Part shown: positions 28,907 through 38,199 of the stretch, piece by piece
Position numbering within the stretch: the first letter of the stretch is position 1
Layout: each line of letters starts with the position of its first letter
Assembly: GCF_003610995.1 (NCBI RefSeq)
Contig: NZ_CP032543.1
Location: forward strand, 992,001-1,056,000
Source of the DNA: Streptomyces griseus subsp. griseus
Lineage (GTDB): Bacteria; Actinomycetota; Actinomycetes; Streptomycetales; Streptomycetaceae
Length of the DNA: 64,000 nt
Direction: 5' to 3'
The notes under the pieces: model-generated
Databases searched by the model: none
What the model was told of the DNA's origin: nothing
Seen by the model: the letters and a program-made list of their open reading frames with translations, nothing else
Program-made: the position numbers and the translations under genes

Positions 28907-29049
28907 GGCTTTCCCGAGGGTTCGGTTGGCCGAGCGACCCCTTCGGCCACCGGCTGGCCCATCGTAGTCACGACCGGTGCCCTTCACCGGACGGGCACCC
29001 GCCCGCAGGGGTGTCACGGGCCGGCCCGCGCCCCGCGTCCGACGTATGG

Positions 29050-29820
29050 ACGGCTCGCCGCCCGGGTGCCAAGCTCGAAGGACCGCCCTGGCCCTGACGG
29101 CGGGGGCGCTCAACCGGGCGGGCCGGGTCGAGGACGGGGCGACCGTCTCCGACCACGACGAGATGGAGCGGCGGCGACGGCGTTCGGTCCACCTCTCGCC
29201 GGTGCCGGTGGCGTGGGAAGGCTGCAAGGTCAATCTGCTGGACACCCCCGGGTACGCCGACTTCGTCGGGGAGCTGCGGGCCGGTCTGCGGGCGGCCGAC
29301 GCGGCCCTCTTCGTCGTCTCGGCGGCCCAGGAGGCCGAGTCCGTGGCCGCGACCACCCGGGCCGTGTGGGAGGAGTGCGCGCTCGTGGGGATGCCCCGGG
29401 CGATCGTCGTCACCCATCTCGACACCGCGCGGACCTCCTTCGAGGAGATGACCCGGATCTGCGCGGAGACGTTCGGAGGCGACGACCCCGATGCCGTACT
29501 CCCTCTCCACCTGCCCGTGCTGGGCCCCGAGGGAGCCGACGGACACGCCCCGCTCACCGGACTCACCGGGCTGCTCACCCGGCGGACCCCGGACCACTCC
29601 TCCGGGGAGCGGGCCGAGCTGCCGCCCGCGCCGGAGCAGGAGGAGGCGCTCGCCCAGGCCCGGGGCCGGCTGGGAGATCGGCCGGTACCCACTCGACCTG
29701 CGCTCCCTGACCCACGGCACCGGACGTTTCGACCGTAGGCACGCCCGGTTCGAGGCTATGCCGCCGCAACTGGCCGACCGGGTGCGCGCGGAGCAGGGGA
29801 ACGGATCACCCGGCGCGTGA
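29050..29820 (+). pseudogene. EF-G-like GTPase (EF-G2 type), internally deleted remnant
   Basis: From about 29080 one frame encodes the G domain of an EF-G paralogue: ALTAGALNRAGRVEDGATVS, VNLLDTPGYADFVGELRAG (G3), then IVVTHLDTARTSFEEMTRIC (G4 region). The P-loop just upstream is unrecognisable. Near 29670 the homology jumps, in a different frame, to the last ~45 residues of the same protein (YPLDLRSLTHGTGRFDRRHA, then MPPQLADRVRAEQGN), ending at TGA 29818-29820. About 450-500 central residues are missing. The intact ancestor belongs to this locus in other streptomycetes as I recall it. Non-functional as seen. Confidence 0.85.
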
Positions 29821-29977
29821 CCGGCGCACGGTCGCAAACACCGCCCGCGTTCCCTCGGGTGGCGGGCGGTGCGCGGCCATGGACGATACGCTGTGGGCGC
29901 AGCTCAGAAGGTATGCCGCGTACGGTAGTTGGGCACACCGCAGGAGCAGACCGTGCGGCGAGTGGGGGCGACAGAGA

Positions 29978-31648
29978 GTGGCCGACGACGTATTCGACTT
30001 CTCACCGGGGGCGCAGATCCCGATCCAGGGGTCCGGCGGCCAGTCGGTGGCGACCAACGCCCTGGCCTCGGCGGCCTACCGCGACAGCCCGGTGGACGTG
30101 ATCCTCGACGCCAACAGCGACTGGCACAAGTCCACGGTGAAGCCGGGGGCCTCCAAGCTCTTCAAGTCCGACTACTTCAAGCCCAATCTGGGTGAGGCGT
30201 TCTCCCGTGCCGTCCAGGAGCGGATGCTGGGCGGCTCCCGCGCGGCGCTGATCCAGTCCTTCGGCACCGATCCGCAGACGGTGGTGGAGCACTGCCTGTC
30301 GGCGACCAACCTCCGCAAGGCGCGCGACACCCGGCTGACGCTGGTGACCGCGGTGTTCGGCTTCCTGTTCCTGCCGGGGATGATCGCCTGGGTCATCGCC
30401 TTCCGGATCAAGGACGCCCTCGCCAAGTCGACGGACGGCGCGTTCCGGGCGGTCGGCACGGTGCTGCTCGCCGCGTTCGGGGTCGGTGCGCTGGTCCTCC
30501 TGTGGAAGCTGCCCACGGACGGCTTCTGGCCGCTCTACGTCCGGGCCGCGATCGTGGCCCCGCTGATCGGCTGGTTCCTCGCCAAGCGGATCGCGGAGAC
30601 CTCGGCCCAGGATCTGCGGGCCCGCTGGGGCGGGCTGCTGTCCGGCACCGGGGTGATCGCCAAGATCCCGGAGGCGGTGCCGAAGAACCCCAACGAGACC
30701 GCGCGTGAGGCGCTGCGCCAGGGGCTGGAGAAGCTCTCCGCCGAACAGCAGTCCAACGCGGTCTTCTACGCCGGCCCCAAGGGCATCCTCGGCATGGGCA
30801 CCCGGTGGGGCAGCTGGCAGCTGGCCGAGGAGCTGACGCCGAAGGACCCGACGAAGGAGATCCACCAGTTCCGCAGCTGGGATCTGATCCGGATCATCCA
30901 CGACCAGCTGAAGATGCTGGAGCGCGGCCCGCTCAACACCGGCGGCTTCCCCAAGCCGTCCGTGAAGCACTGGATCGTCTCCCCCATCGGCGAGAACGCC
31001 GACTCCGTCTCCCGCCCCGACGGCGAGGACGTGGCGACCTTCCAGGTGAAGCCGCACGAGATACAGCGGATCTGCAACCACCAGCAGTTCGGCAGCGGTG
31101 ACCGGCACTACCTGGGTGTGCAGTTCACCCTCTGGGACGGTCAGCTCGTCATCACGATGATGATCACGGTGACCGTGCTCCACGAGACACTCCGCATCGA
31201 GGTCACCGGCCACGTGCTGGGCCCGGTGCACGGGCTGTTCTTCGCCAAGCCGGCCAACCGGACGAAGACCGTGAACAAGACCGTCAGGTTCTGGGAGACC
31301 CGGGACATCCAGCTGCCGGTGGTGGAGGCGAGGGAGGTCGTCCGGCTCGCGCTGCGGGCACCCTTCACCTGGTATCCGCCGCTGCTGGACTACCTGGGCG
31401 GGAAGATAGTGCTCCCGGAGCCCTTCGGACTGCGGCACGCCTGGGCCGCCAAGCCGTGGAACCACCGCTTCATGGCGGACGACGCGATGCGCGCGGCCAC
31501 GCCGGTGCTGCGGGTGGTCCACTCGGCGGCGATGCGGGTCCTCGCGGAGAACGGCGTGGACACCGACCGCTTCGACAACCGGTCGATGATACTGAGCGGC
31601 CTCGTCCAGGACCCGTCCCCGCGCAAGGCGGACGTCTACGACGCATGA
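29978..31648 (+). CDS. Conserved membrane protein of unknown function
   Basis: A 556-aa protein that I recognise only as a conserved Streptomyces gene at this position. It starts ADDVFDFSPGAQIPIQGSGG. A soluble N-terminal region is followed by hydrophobic segments at roughly residues 113-135 (VFGFLFLPGMIAWVIAF), 158-176 and 185-201, then a large soluble domain with aromatic-rich stretches (WDLIRIIHDQLKMLERGPLN). The GTG at 29978 is chosen because the upstream in-frame codons look non-coding; the Shine-Dalgarno is weak (GAGAG adjacent). Convergent with the HIT gene, sharing a hairpin. Confidence 0.75.
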   Translation: MADDVFDFSPGAQIPIQGSGGQSVATNALASAAYRDSPVDVILDANSDWHKSTVKPGASKLFKSDYFKPNLGEAFSRAVQERMLGGSRAALIQSFGTDPQTVVEHCLSATNLRKARDTRLTLVTAVFGFLFLPGMIAWVIAFRIKDALAKSTDGAFRAVGTVLLAAFGVGALVLLWKLPTDGFWPLYVRAAIVAPLIGWFLAKRIAETSAQDLRARWGGLLSGTGVIAKIPEAVPKNPNETAREALRQGLEKLSAEQQSNAVFYAGPKGILGMGTRWGSWQLAEELTPKDPTKEIHQFRSWDLIRIIHDQLKMLERGPLNTGGFPKPSVKHWIVSPIGENADSVSRPDGEDVATFQVKPHEIQRICNHQQFGSGDRHYLGVQFTLWDGQLVITMMITVTVLHETLRIEVTGHVLGPVHGLFFAKPANRTKTVNKTVRFWETRDIQLPVVEAREVVRLALRAPFTWYPPLLDYLGGKIVLPEPFGLRHAWAAKPWNHRFMADDAMRAATPVLRVVHSAAMRVLAENGVDTDRFDNRSMILSGLVQDPSPRKADVYDA

Positions 31649-31664
31649 CCGCACGTACGGGAAA

Positions 31665-31693
31665 GGGCCCCACGGATCGTGCCCGTGGGGCCC
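31665..31693. terminator. Bidirectional hairpin between the membrane-protein gene and HIT gene
   Basis: GGGCCCCACGG pairs perfectly with CCGTGGGGCCC around a 7-nt loop. It lies 17 nt after one stop and 18 nt from the other in a convergent pair. Confidence 0.8.
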
Positions 31694-31710
31694 CGTACCC
31701 GCTCGGATAC

Positions 31711-32259
31711 TCAGCCGGCCGGCCAGGCGTCCGCCAGCATCGCCCGGGTGTCACCCAGCAGCTGCGGCAGCACCTTGGTGTGGCCGATCACCGGCATGAA
31801 GTTGGTGTCCCCGCCCCAGCGCGGCACCAGGTGCTGGTGCAGATGGGCGGCGATCCCGGCGCCGGCGACGGAGCCCTGGTTCATCCCGATGTTGAAGCCG
31901 TGCGCCCCGGAGGCGGCGCGCAGGGCCGCCATCGCCCGCTTGGTGAAGTCCGCGAGCTCCACGGTCTCCGGACCGTCCAGCTCCGTGTAGTCGGCGACGT
32001 GCCGGTAGGGGACGACCATGAGGTGCCCGCCGTTGTACGGGTAGAGGTTCAGCACCGCGTAGACCTGCTCGCCGCGCGCCACCACGAGGCCGTCCTCGTC
32101 GGATTTCGCCGGAATCGAACAGAACGGGCAGCCGTCCTCGGCGCCCGGGCCGCTCGGCTTGTCCTGGCCCTGGATGTACGCCATCCGATGGGGCGTCCAC
32201 AGACGCTGAAACGCGTCGGGCGTCCCCACGCCGATCTGCTGCTCCGGCTCACTCGTCAT
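31711..32259 (-). CDS. HIT-family protein, probable Ap4A phosphorylase
   Basis: A 182-aa histidine-triad nucleotide hydrolase/transferase. The triad is HLHQHLVPRWGG (about residues 139-150), and a putative zinc site is GCPFCSIPAKSDEDG (about 44-58). The mycobacterial gene between thrS and pgsA is a diadenosine tetraphosphate phosphorylase of this type, so the same activity is likely by position and motif. I prefer the ATG at 32259 (TSEPEQQIGVGT) over the one at 32271; neither has a strong Shine-Dalgarno. Confidence 0.85.
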   Translation of the reverse strand: MTSEPEQQIGVGTPDAFQRLWTPHRMAYIQGQDKPSGPGAEDGCPFCSIPAKSDEDGLVVARGEQVYAVLNLYPYNGGHLMVVPYRHVADYTELDGPETVELADFTKRAMAALRAASGAHGFNIGMNQGSVAGAGIAAHLHQHLVPRWGGDTNFMPVIGHTKVLPQLLGDTRAMLADAWPAG

Positions 32260-32337
32260 GCCGATCAGCATATTGCGTCACCCGCGGGGAGCGTGTCGCC
32301 GGGGCCACGCCGCACGCCCGCCCGCGATGCTGAGGCG

Positions 32338-33015
32338 ATGAGCGACCGACCCGGCCCCGAGGCGACCGCGCGGCTGACCCGCTGGGAGCAGCGCACGGAG
32401 GTGCCGCTGTTCGTCGCGGGGCTGCTCTTCCTGACCGGGTACGCGGTCCGGGTGCTGGCCCCGCACGACGCCCAGCCGTGGCACGACATCTCGCTGACCC
32501 TGGTCTGGTCGACCTGGCTGCTCTTCCTCGTCGACTATGTGACGCGGCTGCGGCTCAGCCGTCTGCGCTCCCGCTTCCCGCGCGTCCACTGGCTGGACAC
32601 CGTGGTCCTGCTCCTGCCGCTGCTGCGGCCCCTGCGGATGGTGCAGGTCTACCAGGCGGTGCAGCGGCGCCACGACCGGCCGAGGCTGGATCTGTACGCG
32701 CGCGTGATGGCGTACGCGGGCATGACCGCCGTCCTGCTCGGCTTCGCCGCCTCACTCGCGGTCTACCACCTGGAACACCGGGCTCCGGGCGCCTCCATCC
32801 GCACGTTCGGGGACGCGGTGTGGTGGGCGTGCGCGACGCTCACGACGGTCGGTTACGGGGACGCCACCCCGGTCACGTTCTGGGGGCGGGTGGTCGCGGC
32901 GGGGGTGATGGCGTGCGGCCTGGCGCTGCTGGGGGCGGTGACGGGGTCGTTCTCGTCCTGGCTGATCCAGGTGTTCGCGCGGGAGGACGAGAAACGGCCC
33001 CCGGAGCGGGGTTAG
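32338..33015 (+). CDS. Voltage-gated-like potassium channel
   Basis: A 225-aa integral membrane protein. The K+ selectivity filter TTVGYGDATPV is intact (about residues 170-180), preceded by a pore helix (AVWWACATL) and followed by an inner helix (VVAAGVMACGLALLGAVTGS). Hydrophobic segments before the pore (VPLFVAGLLFLTGYAV, LTLVWSTWLLFLVDYVTRL, WLDTVVLLLPLLRPLRMVQ with arginines) suggest a voltage-sensor-like domain, giving about six helices. It ends in a short charged tail with no RCK domain. The ATG at 32338 is the likely start. Convergent with thrS. Confidence 0.9.
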   Translation: MSDRPGPEATARLTRWEQRTEVPLFVAGLLFLTGYAVRVLAPHDAQPWHDISLTLVWSTWLLFLVDYVTRLRLSRLRSRFPRVHWLDTVVLLLPLLRPLRMVQVYQAVQRRHDRPRLDLYARVMAYAGMTAVLLGFAASLAVYHLEHRAPGASIRTFGDAVWWACATLTTVGYGDATPVTFWGRVVAAGVMACGLALLGAVTGSFSSWLIQVFAREDEKRPPERG

Positions 33016-33030
33016 CGCTCCGGGGGCCGT
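32994..33030. terminator. Bidirectional hairpin between the K+ channel gene and thrS
   Basis: ACGGCCCCCGGAGC pairs perfectly with GCTCCGGGGGCCGT (14 bp, 9-nt loop). The channel stop codon TAG lies in the loop, and the thrS stop is 15 nt away. Confidence 0.85.
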
Positions 33031-33044
33031 GACCGGCAGCGGGA

Positions 33045-35021
33045 TCAGACCTGTACGCGGTCCTCGACGGCCTTCGCGATCTTGGCGATGGCCTCGTCGA
33101 CCGGGATGCCGTTCTCCTGCGAACCGTCGCGGTAGCGGAAGGAGACGGCACCGTTGGCCATGTCCTCGTCACCAGCGATGATCATGAAGGGCACCTTGGC
33201 CTTCTGCTGGTTGCGGATCTTCTTCTGCATCCGGTCCGAGGAGGCGTCCACATCCACCCGCAGCCCCTGCTTGCGCGCCTTGGCGGCGAACTCCTGGAGG
33301 TAGGGGATGTGGGCGTCGCCGATCGGGATGCCGACGGCCTGGACCGGGGCGAGCCAGACCGGGAAGGCGCCCGCGTAGTGCTCCAGGAGCACGGCGAAGA
33401 AGCGCTCGATGGAGCCGAACAGGGCGCGGTGGATCATCACCGGGCGCTGCTTGGAGCCGTCGGGGCCGGTGTACTCCAGGTCGAAGCGCTCCGGCAGGTT
33501 GAAGTCGAGCTGCACGGTCGACATCTGCCAGGTCCGGCCGATGGCGTCCTTGCACTGCACGGAGATCTTCGGACCGTAGAACGCGGCGCCGCCCGGGTCC
33601 GGTACCAGGGGCAGGCCCTGCTTCTCGGCGACCTGGCGGAGCGTCTCGGTGGCCTCCTCCCAGGTGTCGTCGGAGCCGACGTACTTCTCCGGGTCCTTGG
33701 TGGACAGCTCCAGGTAGAAGTCGGTGAGCCCGTAGTCGCGGAGCAGGTTCAGCACGAAGGTGAGCGTGCGGTCCAGCTCCTCCGCCATCTGCTCCTTGGT
33801 GCAGTAGATGTGCGCGTCGTCCTGCGTGAAGCCGCGCGAGCGGGTCAGGCCGTGCACGACGCCCGACTTCTCGTACCGGTACACCGTGCCGAACTCGAAG
33901 AGGCGCAGGGGCAGTTCGCGGTAGGAGCGGCCGCGCGCGTCGAAGATCAGGTTGTGCATCGGGCAGTTCATGGGCTTGAGGTAGTAGTCCACCCCGTCGT
34001 CCAGCTGCATGGGCGGGTACATGCCGTCGGCGTACCAGTCCAGGTGGCCGGACTTCTCGAAGAGCTTGCCCTTGGTGGCGTGCGGGCTGTAGACGAACTC
34101 GTAGCCCTCCTCCTCGTGGCGGCGGCGCGAGTAGTCCTCCATGGCCCGGCGGATGACGCCGCCCTTGGGGTGGAAGACCGCGAGGCCGGGGCCGATCTCG
34201 TCGGGGAAGGAGAAGAGGTCCAGCTCGCTGCCGAGCTTGCGGTGGTCGCGCTTGGCGGCCTCCTCCAGGAACTCCAGGTGCGCCTTCAGCTCGTCCTTGG
34301 TGGGCCAGGCGGTGCCGTAGATGCGCTGGAGCATCGGGTTCTTCTCGCTGCCGCGCCAGTAGGCCGCGGCGTTGCGCATCAGCTTGAACGCCGGGATGAA
34401 CCGGGTGGTCGGCAGGTGCGGACCACGGCAGAGGTCCTTCCAGCACAGCTCGCCGGTCTTGGCGTCCAGATTGTCGTAGATGGTCAGCTCACCGCCGCCC
34501 ACCTCGACGTCCGCGCCGTCGTCCGAGGACGCGGAGCCCTTGATGCCGATCAGCTCCAGCTTGTACGGCTCGTCCGCCAGCTCCTCGCGGGCGTCCTCGT
34601 CGGAGACCACGCGGCGGGAGAACTTCTGGCCCCGCTTCTGGATCTCCTGCATCTTCTTCTCGATGGCCTTGAGGTCCTCGGGGGTGAACGGCTTCTCGAC
34701 GTCGAAGTCGTAGTAGAAGCCGTCCTTGACCGGCGGGCCGATGCCGAGCTTGGCCTCGGGGAACAGCTCCTGCACGGCCTGGGCCATGACGTGCGCGGTG
34801 GAGTGGCGCAGGATGTCGAGGCCGTCCTCGGAGGAGATCTCCACCGGCTCGACGGACTCGCCGTCCTTCAGCTCGTAGGAGAGGTCCTTCAGCTCGCCGC
34901 CGATGCGCGCGGCGACGACGGTGCGCTGACCGGGGAAGAGCTCACCGGCGGTCGTGCCCGTCGTCACCACGTGCTCTTCCCGCTCGGAATCGCGTTGGAT
35001 GATCACACGGACGTCTGACAC
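33045..35021 (-). CDS. thrS: Threonyl-tRNA synthetase
   Basis: Charges tRNA-Thr and edits mischarged Ser-tRNA. 658 aa. Order: TGS domain ([20 protein letters not shown]), editing domain with [19 protein letters not shown], class II core with the zinc-ligand MNCPMHN, motif 2 [16 protein letters not shown] and motif 3 region [19 protein letters not shown], then the anticodon-binding domain. The GTG at 35021 is preceded by GGAGAG about 5 nt upstream, favouring it over an in-frame start 30 nt further out. First gene of the thrS-HIT-pgsA-patA-pimA series known from actinobacteria. Confidence 0.96.
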   Translation of the reverse strand: MSDVRVIIQRDSEREEHVVTTGTTAGELFPGQRTVVAARIGGELKDLSYELKDGESVEPVEISSEDGLDILRHSTAHVMAQAVQELFPEAKLGIGPPVKDGFYYDFDVEKPFTPEDLKAIEKKMQEIQKRGQKFSRRVVSDEDAREELADEPYKLELIGIKGSASSDDGADVEVGGGELTIYDNLDAKTGELCWKDLCRGPHLPTTRFIPAFKLMRNAAAYWRGSEKNPMLQRIYGTAWPTKDELKAHLEFLEEAAKRDHRKLGSELDLFSFPDEIGPGLAVFHPKGGVIRRAMEDYSRRRHEEEGYEFVYSPHATKGKLFEKSGHLDWYADGMYPPMQLDDGVDYYLKPMNCPMHNLIFDARGRSYRELPLRLFEFGTVYRYEKSGVVHGLTRSRGFTQDDAHIYCTKEQMAEELDRTLTFVLNLLRDYGLTDFYLELSTKDPEKYVGSDDTWEEATETLRQVAEKQGLPLVPDPGGAAFYGPKISVQCKDAIGRTWQMSTVQLDFNLPERFDLEYTGPDGSKQRPVMIHRALFGSIERFFAVLLEHYAGAFPVWLAPVQAVGIPIGDAHIPYLQEFAAKARKQGLRVDVDASSDRMQKKIRNQQKAKVPFMIIAGDEDMANGAVSFRYRDGSQENGIPVDEAIAKIAKAVEDRVQV

Positions 35022-35118
35022 CGGTCTCTCCTGACTGAGGGGGATGACCAACGTGATGGGCCGGTCACCATGGATCGTACCGAGCCGTACGCCCCCGATG
35101 CGAACGGCTTCCCCCTCG

Positions 35119-36368
35119 TCAGGGCTCCTCCCCCGCGCACGCCTCCTCGAAGAGGTCCACGTTCTCCTGGAGCGACTTCATCAGCCGGTCGCGCTCGGCC
35201 TCGTCCACCTGCACGGGCGCGACCTGCGAGGCCCCGGTGAGCCGCCGGAAGCCGCCCCGCCGCTCCAGCCGCCCTTCCATCCGCAGCGGCAGCCCGACGA
35301 GGTGGGCATGGCCCGCGATCCGGTACGCCTCCTCGTCCAGCTCCACCCGTACGTGCGCGACCTCCGCCCCCGCCAGCACCCGCAGCCGTACGATCCCGGC
35401 GCCGCGCGGCCCCGAGCGGCGCAGCCGGACCACCGCGCCGGTGATCCGGACCGGGACGGCGGGCTCCTCGCGGAGGTAGCGGGCCCCGGCGGAGCGCAGG
35501 GCGGGCAGGTCGCCCGGGGAGAACTCGACGGGTGCGGGGCGGGCCGGGCAGCCGTCCGGGGTTCCGGCGGCGGGCGCCCACCGCACGTCGATCGCGGCCC
35601 CCTCACTGCCGCGCACCAGGGTCACCAGCGCCTCGGTCAGCTCCCGGCTGACGCCCGCCGCCACCGCGCTGTCGAAGGCCTCCATGCCGCCGGTGGCCCG
35701 CTGGTAGTCCACGGCCTCGCGGGTGGCGTGCAGGGCGTGGCAGAGCTGTACGGCGACGGCGCGCCCGGAGCCGACGGGGACGAACGCGGTGAGCCTGCGG
35801 CCGCCCGGCGCGGGCCCGATGAGGGTGCCCGCCAGCGCCGCCCGGGCCTTTCTGCGGTGCCGGGCCCCGTGGTAGCCGGCCCGGCCGCGGGCGGCGAGCG
35901 CCCCGGCGAGGAGGATCTGCCGGGCCGCCGTCCGCAGTTCCTCCGCCTCCGCCCAGCCCGAGGCGCCCGCCGCCCCGGCCGCCGATTCGGGGACCTCGCG
36001 CCACCAGCGGACCTCGTCGCTGGGCACGGCGAGCGAGACGAGGATGTCCCGGGCGGAGGGGGCGGCGCTGCGGGAGAGCGCGGTGAGCGCCTCGGCCAGC
36101 AGGTCCTCGGTGTCGGGGAAGGCGGCGTTCGCGGGGACCAGCAGGCTGGCGCCGGTGCCCGGTCCGGGCGGGGACCAGCGGCTGTAGCGCCCGGCCGCTC
36201 CCCCAGCCGCCGCCAGCCGTACCGGTGCAGGAGCGCGGTGAGCACGGCCGGGTCGGGCAGCGGGGTGCCGTCGCCGCCCGGGTCGGCGTACTCCCTGCTC
36301 ACGGCGGGGTGCGACCGGGCACCGAACAGTTCCGCCGGGCCCGTGGGTTCGTCCATCGACCGGTGCAT
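35119..36368 (-). CDS. Conserved hypothetical protein, interrupted by a -1 frameshift
   Basis: Unknown function, about 416 aa when corrected. The first frame starts at ATG 36368 ([20 protein letters not shown]) and reads to LLHRYGWRR. The remainder is in another frame: [32 protein letters not shown], then [10 protein letters not shown] and on to [15 protein letters not shown] at 35119. The join is a run of five Cs at 36200-36204 (plus strand); six would restore one frame. The region length is 3n+2, as expected for one missing base. The protein is soluble, Ala/Arg/Gly-rich, with no motif I recognise. Its ATG overlaps the preceding stop (TGATG), linking it to the DUF4365 gene. Confidence 0.75.
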
Positions 36369-36961
36369 CAGGGTCTCCCTCCGGCCCCGACCCGGGCCAT
36401 GATGTCGCAGAGCGCGCGGTCGTCGAAGATCCGTGCGGTCGGGATACGCACGGTGGTCCGGTACCGGCCCGTCACCGCGTGGCCGGCCAGGTTGGTCCAG
36501 TAGCAGCAGTGACGTAGATCGAGGCTGCCGGGCCCGGCGCTCAGCCACTCGTCCTGGCTGCGGGGCACGAGCATCACCACCAGGATCTTGTGGACCGAGA
36601 CCGGGGTGCGGGCCAGTTTGACCAGGTGGGCGTTGTCGAGGGTGAAGGAGAACTCCCCGCCCGCCGGGTGCGGCGGTATCTGGTAGGTGCACTTGAGCTG
36701 CACCTTGATGGTCACTTCGTCGTCGACGGTGTGGGCGGCGGCGCCGTGGCTGACGTGCCAGTCGATGCCGTTGTCGGGGAAGGGCTGGGAGAGCGAGCAC
36801 CCCGCCGCCGCGGCGACGGCGTGCAGGTAGCCCACCTGAAGGGTCTCCATGCAGGCGGTGGTGGCGAGGGAGCCGCGCAGCGGTGCGGTGCGCTGATCCA
36901 CCGGCCCGAACGCATCGGCGCGGGCGGGCGGCCCCCCGGGGTCGGGCTGCGCGAGCGCCAT
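36368..36961 (-). CDS. DUF4365-like protein
   Basis: A 197-aa soluble protein. The core METLQVGYLHAVAAAAGCSL, DNGIDWHVSHGAAA, VTIKVQLKCTYQIPP resembles DUF4365, a domain with a PD-(D/E)xK-like arrangement (the D in GIDW and VQLKCT as E/QxK), often near defence or repair genes; catalytic competence is not established. The ATG at 36961 is the first good start. It overlaps the next gene (TGATG) and is divergent from the exonuclease gene across about 218 bp. Confidence 0.7.
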   Translation of the reverse strand: MALAQPDPGGPPARADAFGPVDQRTAPLRGSLATTACMETLQVGYLHAVAAAAGCSLSQPFPDNGIDWHVSHGAAAHTVDDEVTIKVQLKCTYQIPPHPAGGEFSFTLDNAHLVKLARTPVSVHKILVVMLVPRSQDEWLSAGPGSLDLRHCCYWTNLAGHAVTGRYRTTVRIPTARIFDDRALCDIMARVGAGGRP

Positions 36962-37179
36962 GGCTCCGTATGCCTTCCGGACGTGCCGTCAGAAGTGGTT
37001 CGGCCAGGACGTCAGAAGTGGCGTCGGCCGAGATGGGGGGAGCAACTTCCCTGTCTCCCACCTGTGTTGTCACCGCAGGAGAACGCCCGCAAACGGCGTA
37101 TCAGGCAAACAGCACGGGTATCACCGATATCGGGCAGAGGAATCACTCCATCTGCCGCGCAGGTGCGAGGAGTTCGGGG

Positions 37180-37908
37180 ATGATGCACTGGTTCGAAGGG
37201 CCGCTGGCCGCCTTTGACACGGAGACGACAGGCGTGGACGTCGAGCAGGACCGGATCGTTTCGGCCGCTCTCGTCGCGCAGGACACGACGGGCGGACGCG
37301 TCCGCGTCACCCGCTGGCTGGTCAACCCGGGGATCCCGGTGCCCGCGGGGGCGACCGAGATCCACGGTCTGACCGACGATCACCTTCAGCGCAACGGCCG
37401 TTGGCCCGCGCCGGTGATGGACGAGATCGCCCGTTCACTGGCCGAGCAGTGCGCCACGGGCCGCCCGCTGGTCGTGATGAACGCACCGTTCGACCTGACC
37501 CTGCTGGACCGCGAGCTGAAGCGGCACCGGGCCTCGTCGCTGGCCGGGTACATGGCGGATGTGCCGCTGCGGGTGGTGGACCCCCGGGTCCTGGACAAAC
37601 ACCTGGACCGCTACCGCAAGGGCCGTCGCACGCTCACGGATCTGTGCCGGCTGTACGAGGTGCCCCTCGACGGCGCCCACGACGCGGCGGCGGACGCCTC
37701 GGCCTCGCTGGAGCTGGTACGCGCGATATGCCGGCGCTTCTCCTCCCGGCTGGAGCGGCTCTCCCCGGCCGAGCTGCACACCCTCCAGGCCACCTGGCAC
37801 GCGGCGCAGGCGCGCGGCCTGGAGGCGTGGTTCGCGAAGAGCGGGGCGCCGGAGCCGGTGGATCCGGCGTGGCCGCTGCGCCCGGAACTGCCCGCGGCGG
37901 CGGCCTGA
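37180..37908 (+). CDS. DEDDh 3'-5' exonuclease (DNA polymerase III epsilon-like)
   Basis: A 242-aa exonuclease-fold protein. Exo I motif AAFDTETTGVD (about residues 9-19), Exo II in VVMNAPFDLTLLDREL, and Exo III with HDAAADASASLELV are all present, giving the DEDDh active site. It stands alone rather than fused to a polymerase, so it is probably a repair or RNA/DNA-trimming exonuclease. ATG 37180 has GAGGAG 7 nt upstream. A perfect hairpin follows. Confidence 0.92.
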   Translation: MMHWFEGPLAAFDTETTGVDVEQDRIVSAALVAQDTTGGRVRVTRWLVNPGIPVPAGATEIHGLTDDHLQRNGRWPAPVMDEIARSLAEQCATGRPLVVMNAPFDLTLLDRELKRHRASSLAGYMADVPLRVVDPRVLDKHLDRYRKGRRTLTDLCRLYEVPLDGAHDAAADASASLELVRAICRRFSSRLERLSPAELHTLQATWHAAQARGLEAWFAKSGAPEPVDPAWPLRPELPAAAA

Positions 37909-37915
37909 AACGCGC

Positions 37916-37953
37916 GAAAGCCGGTCCGCCGTGATGCTGGCGGACCGGCTTTC
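37916..37953. terminator. Hairpin between exonuclease gene and tRNA-Val
   Basis: GAAAGCCGGTCCGCC pairs perfectly with GGCGGACCGGCTTTC (15 bp, 8-nt loop). It begins 7 nt after the exonuclease stop and lies 6 nt from the 3' end of the convergent tRNA, so it can serve both. Confidence 0.85.
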
Positions 37954-37958
37954 CCCGG

Positions 37959-38030
37959 TGGGCGATACTGGGTTCGAACCAGTGACCTCTTCGGTGTGAA
38001 CGAAGCGCTCTCCCACTGAGCTAATCGCCC
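37959..38030 (-). tRNA. tRNA-Val (CAC)
   Basis: 72-nt cloverleaf on the minus strand. The acceptor GGGCGAT pairs with ATCGCCC, the D arm contains GCTCAGTGGGAGAGC, the anticodon stem-loop CTTCG-TTCACAC-CGAAG gives anticodon CAC, and the T arm is ACTGG-TTCGAAC-CCAGT. Discriminator A; CCA is not encoded. It has the same sequence as the copy at 40877-40948. Confidence 0.95.
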
Positions 38031-38199
38031 GGGAACGGGTTGAACCATACAGGGCCCGGCGGCCTTCGTTCAAACCGCTTCCGGCCGGGCCGTCCCCGGG
38101 GCGCACGAGGCACGCGCACAGGCGCGGAAACGCTGAAACGCGAAAACTGAGTATCCGAGCGCATGTACGAGGCGGAGGGCCGGGGCCACACTCCCGTAC

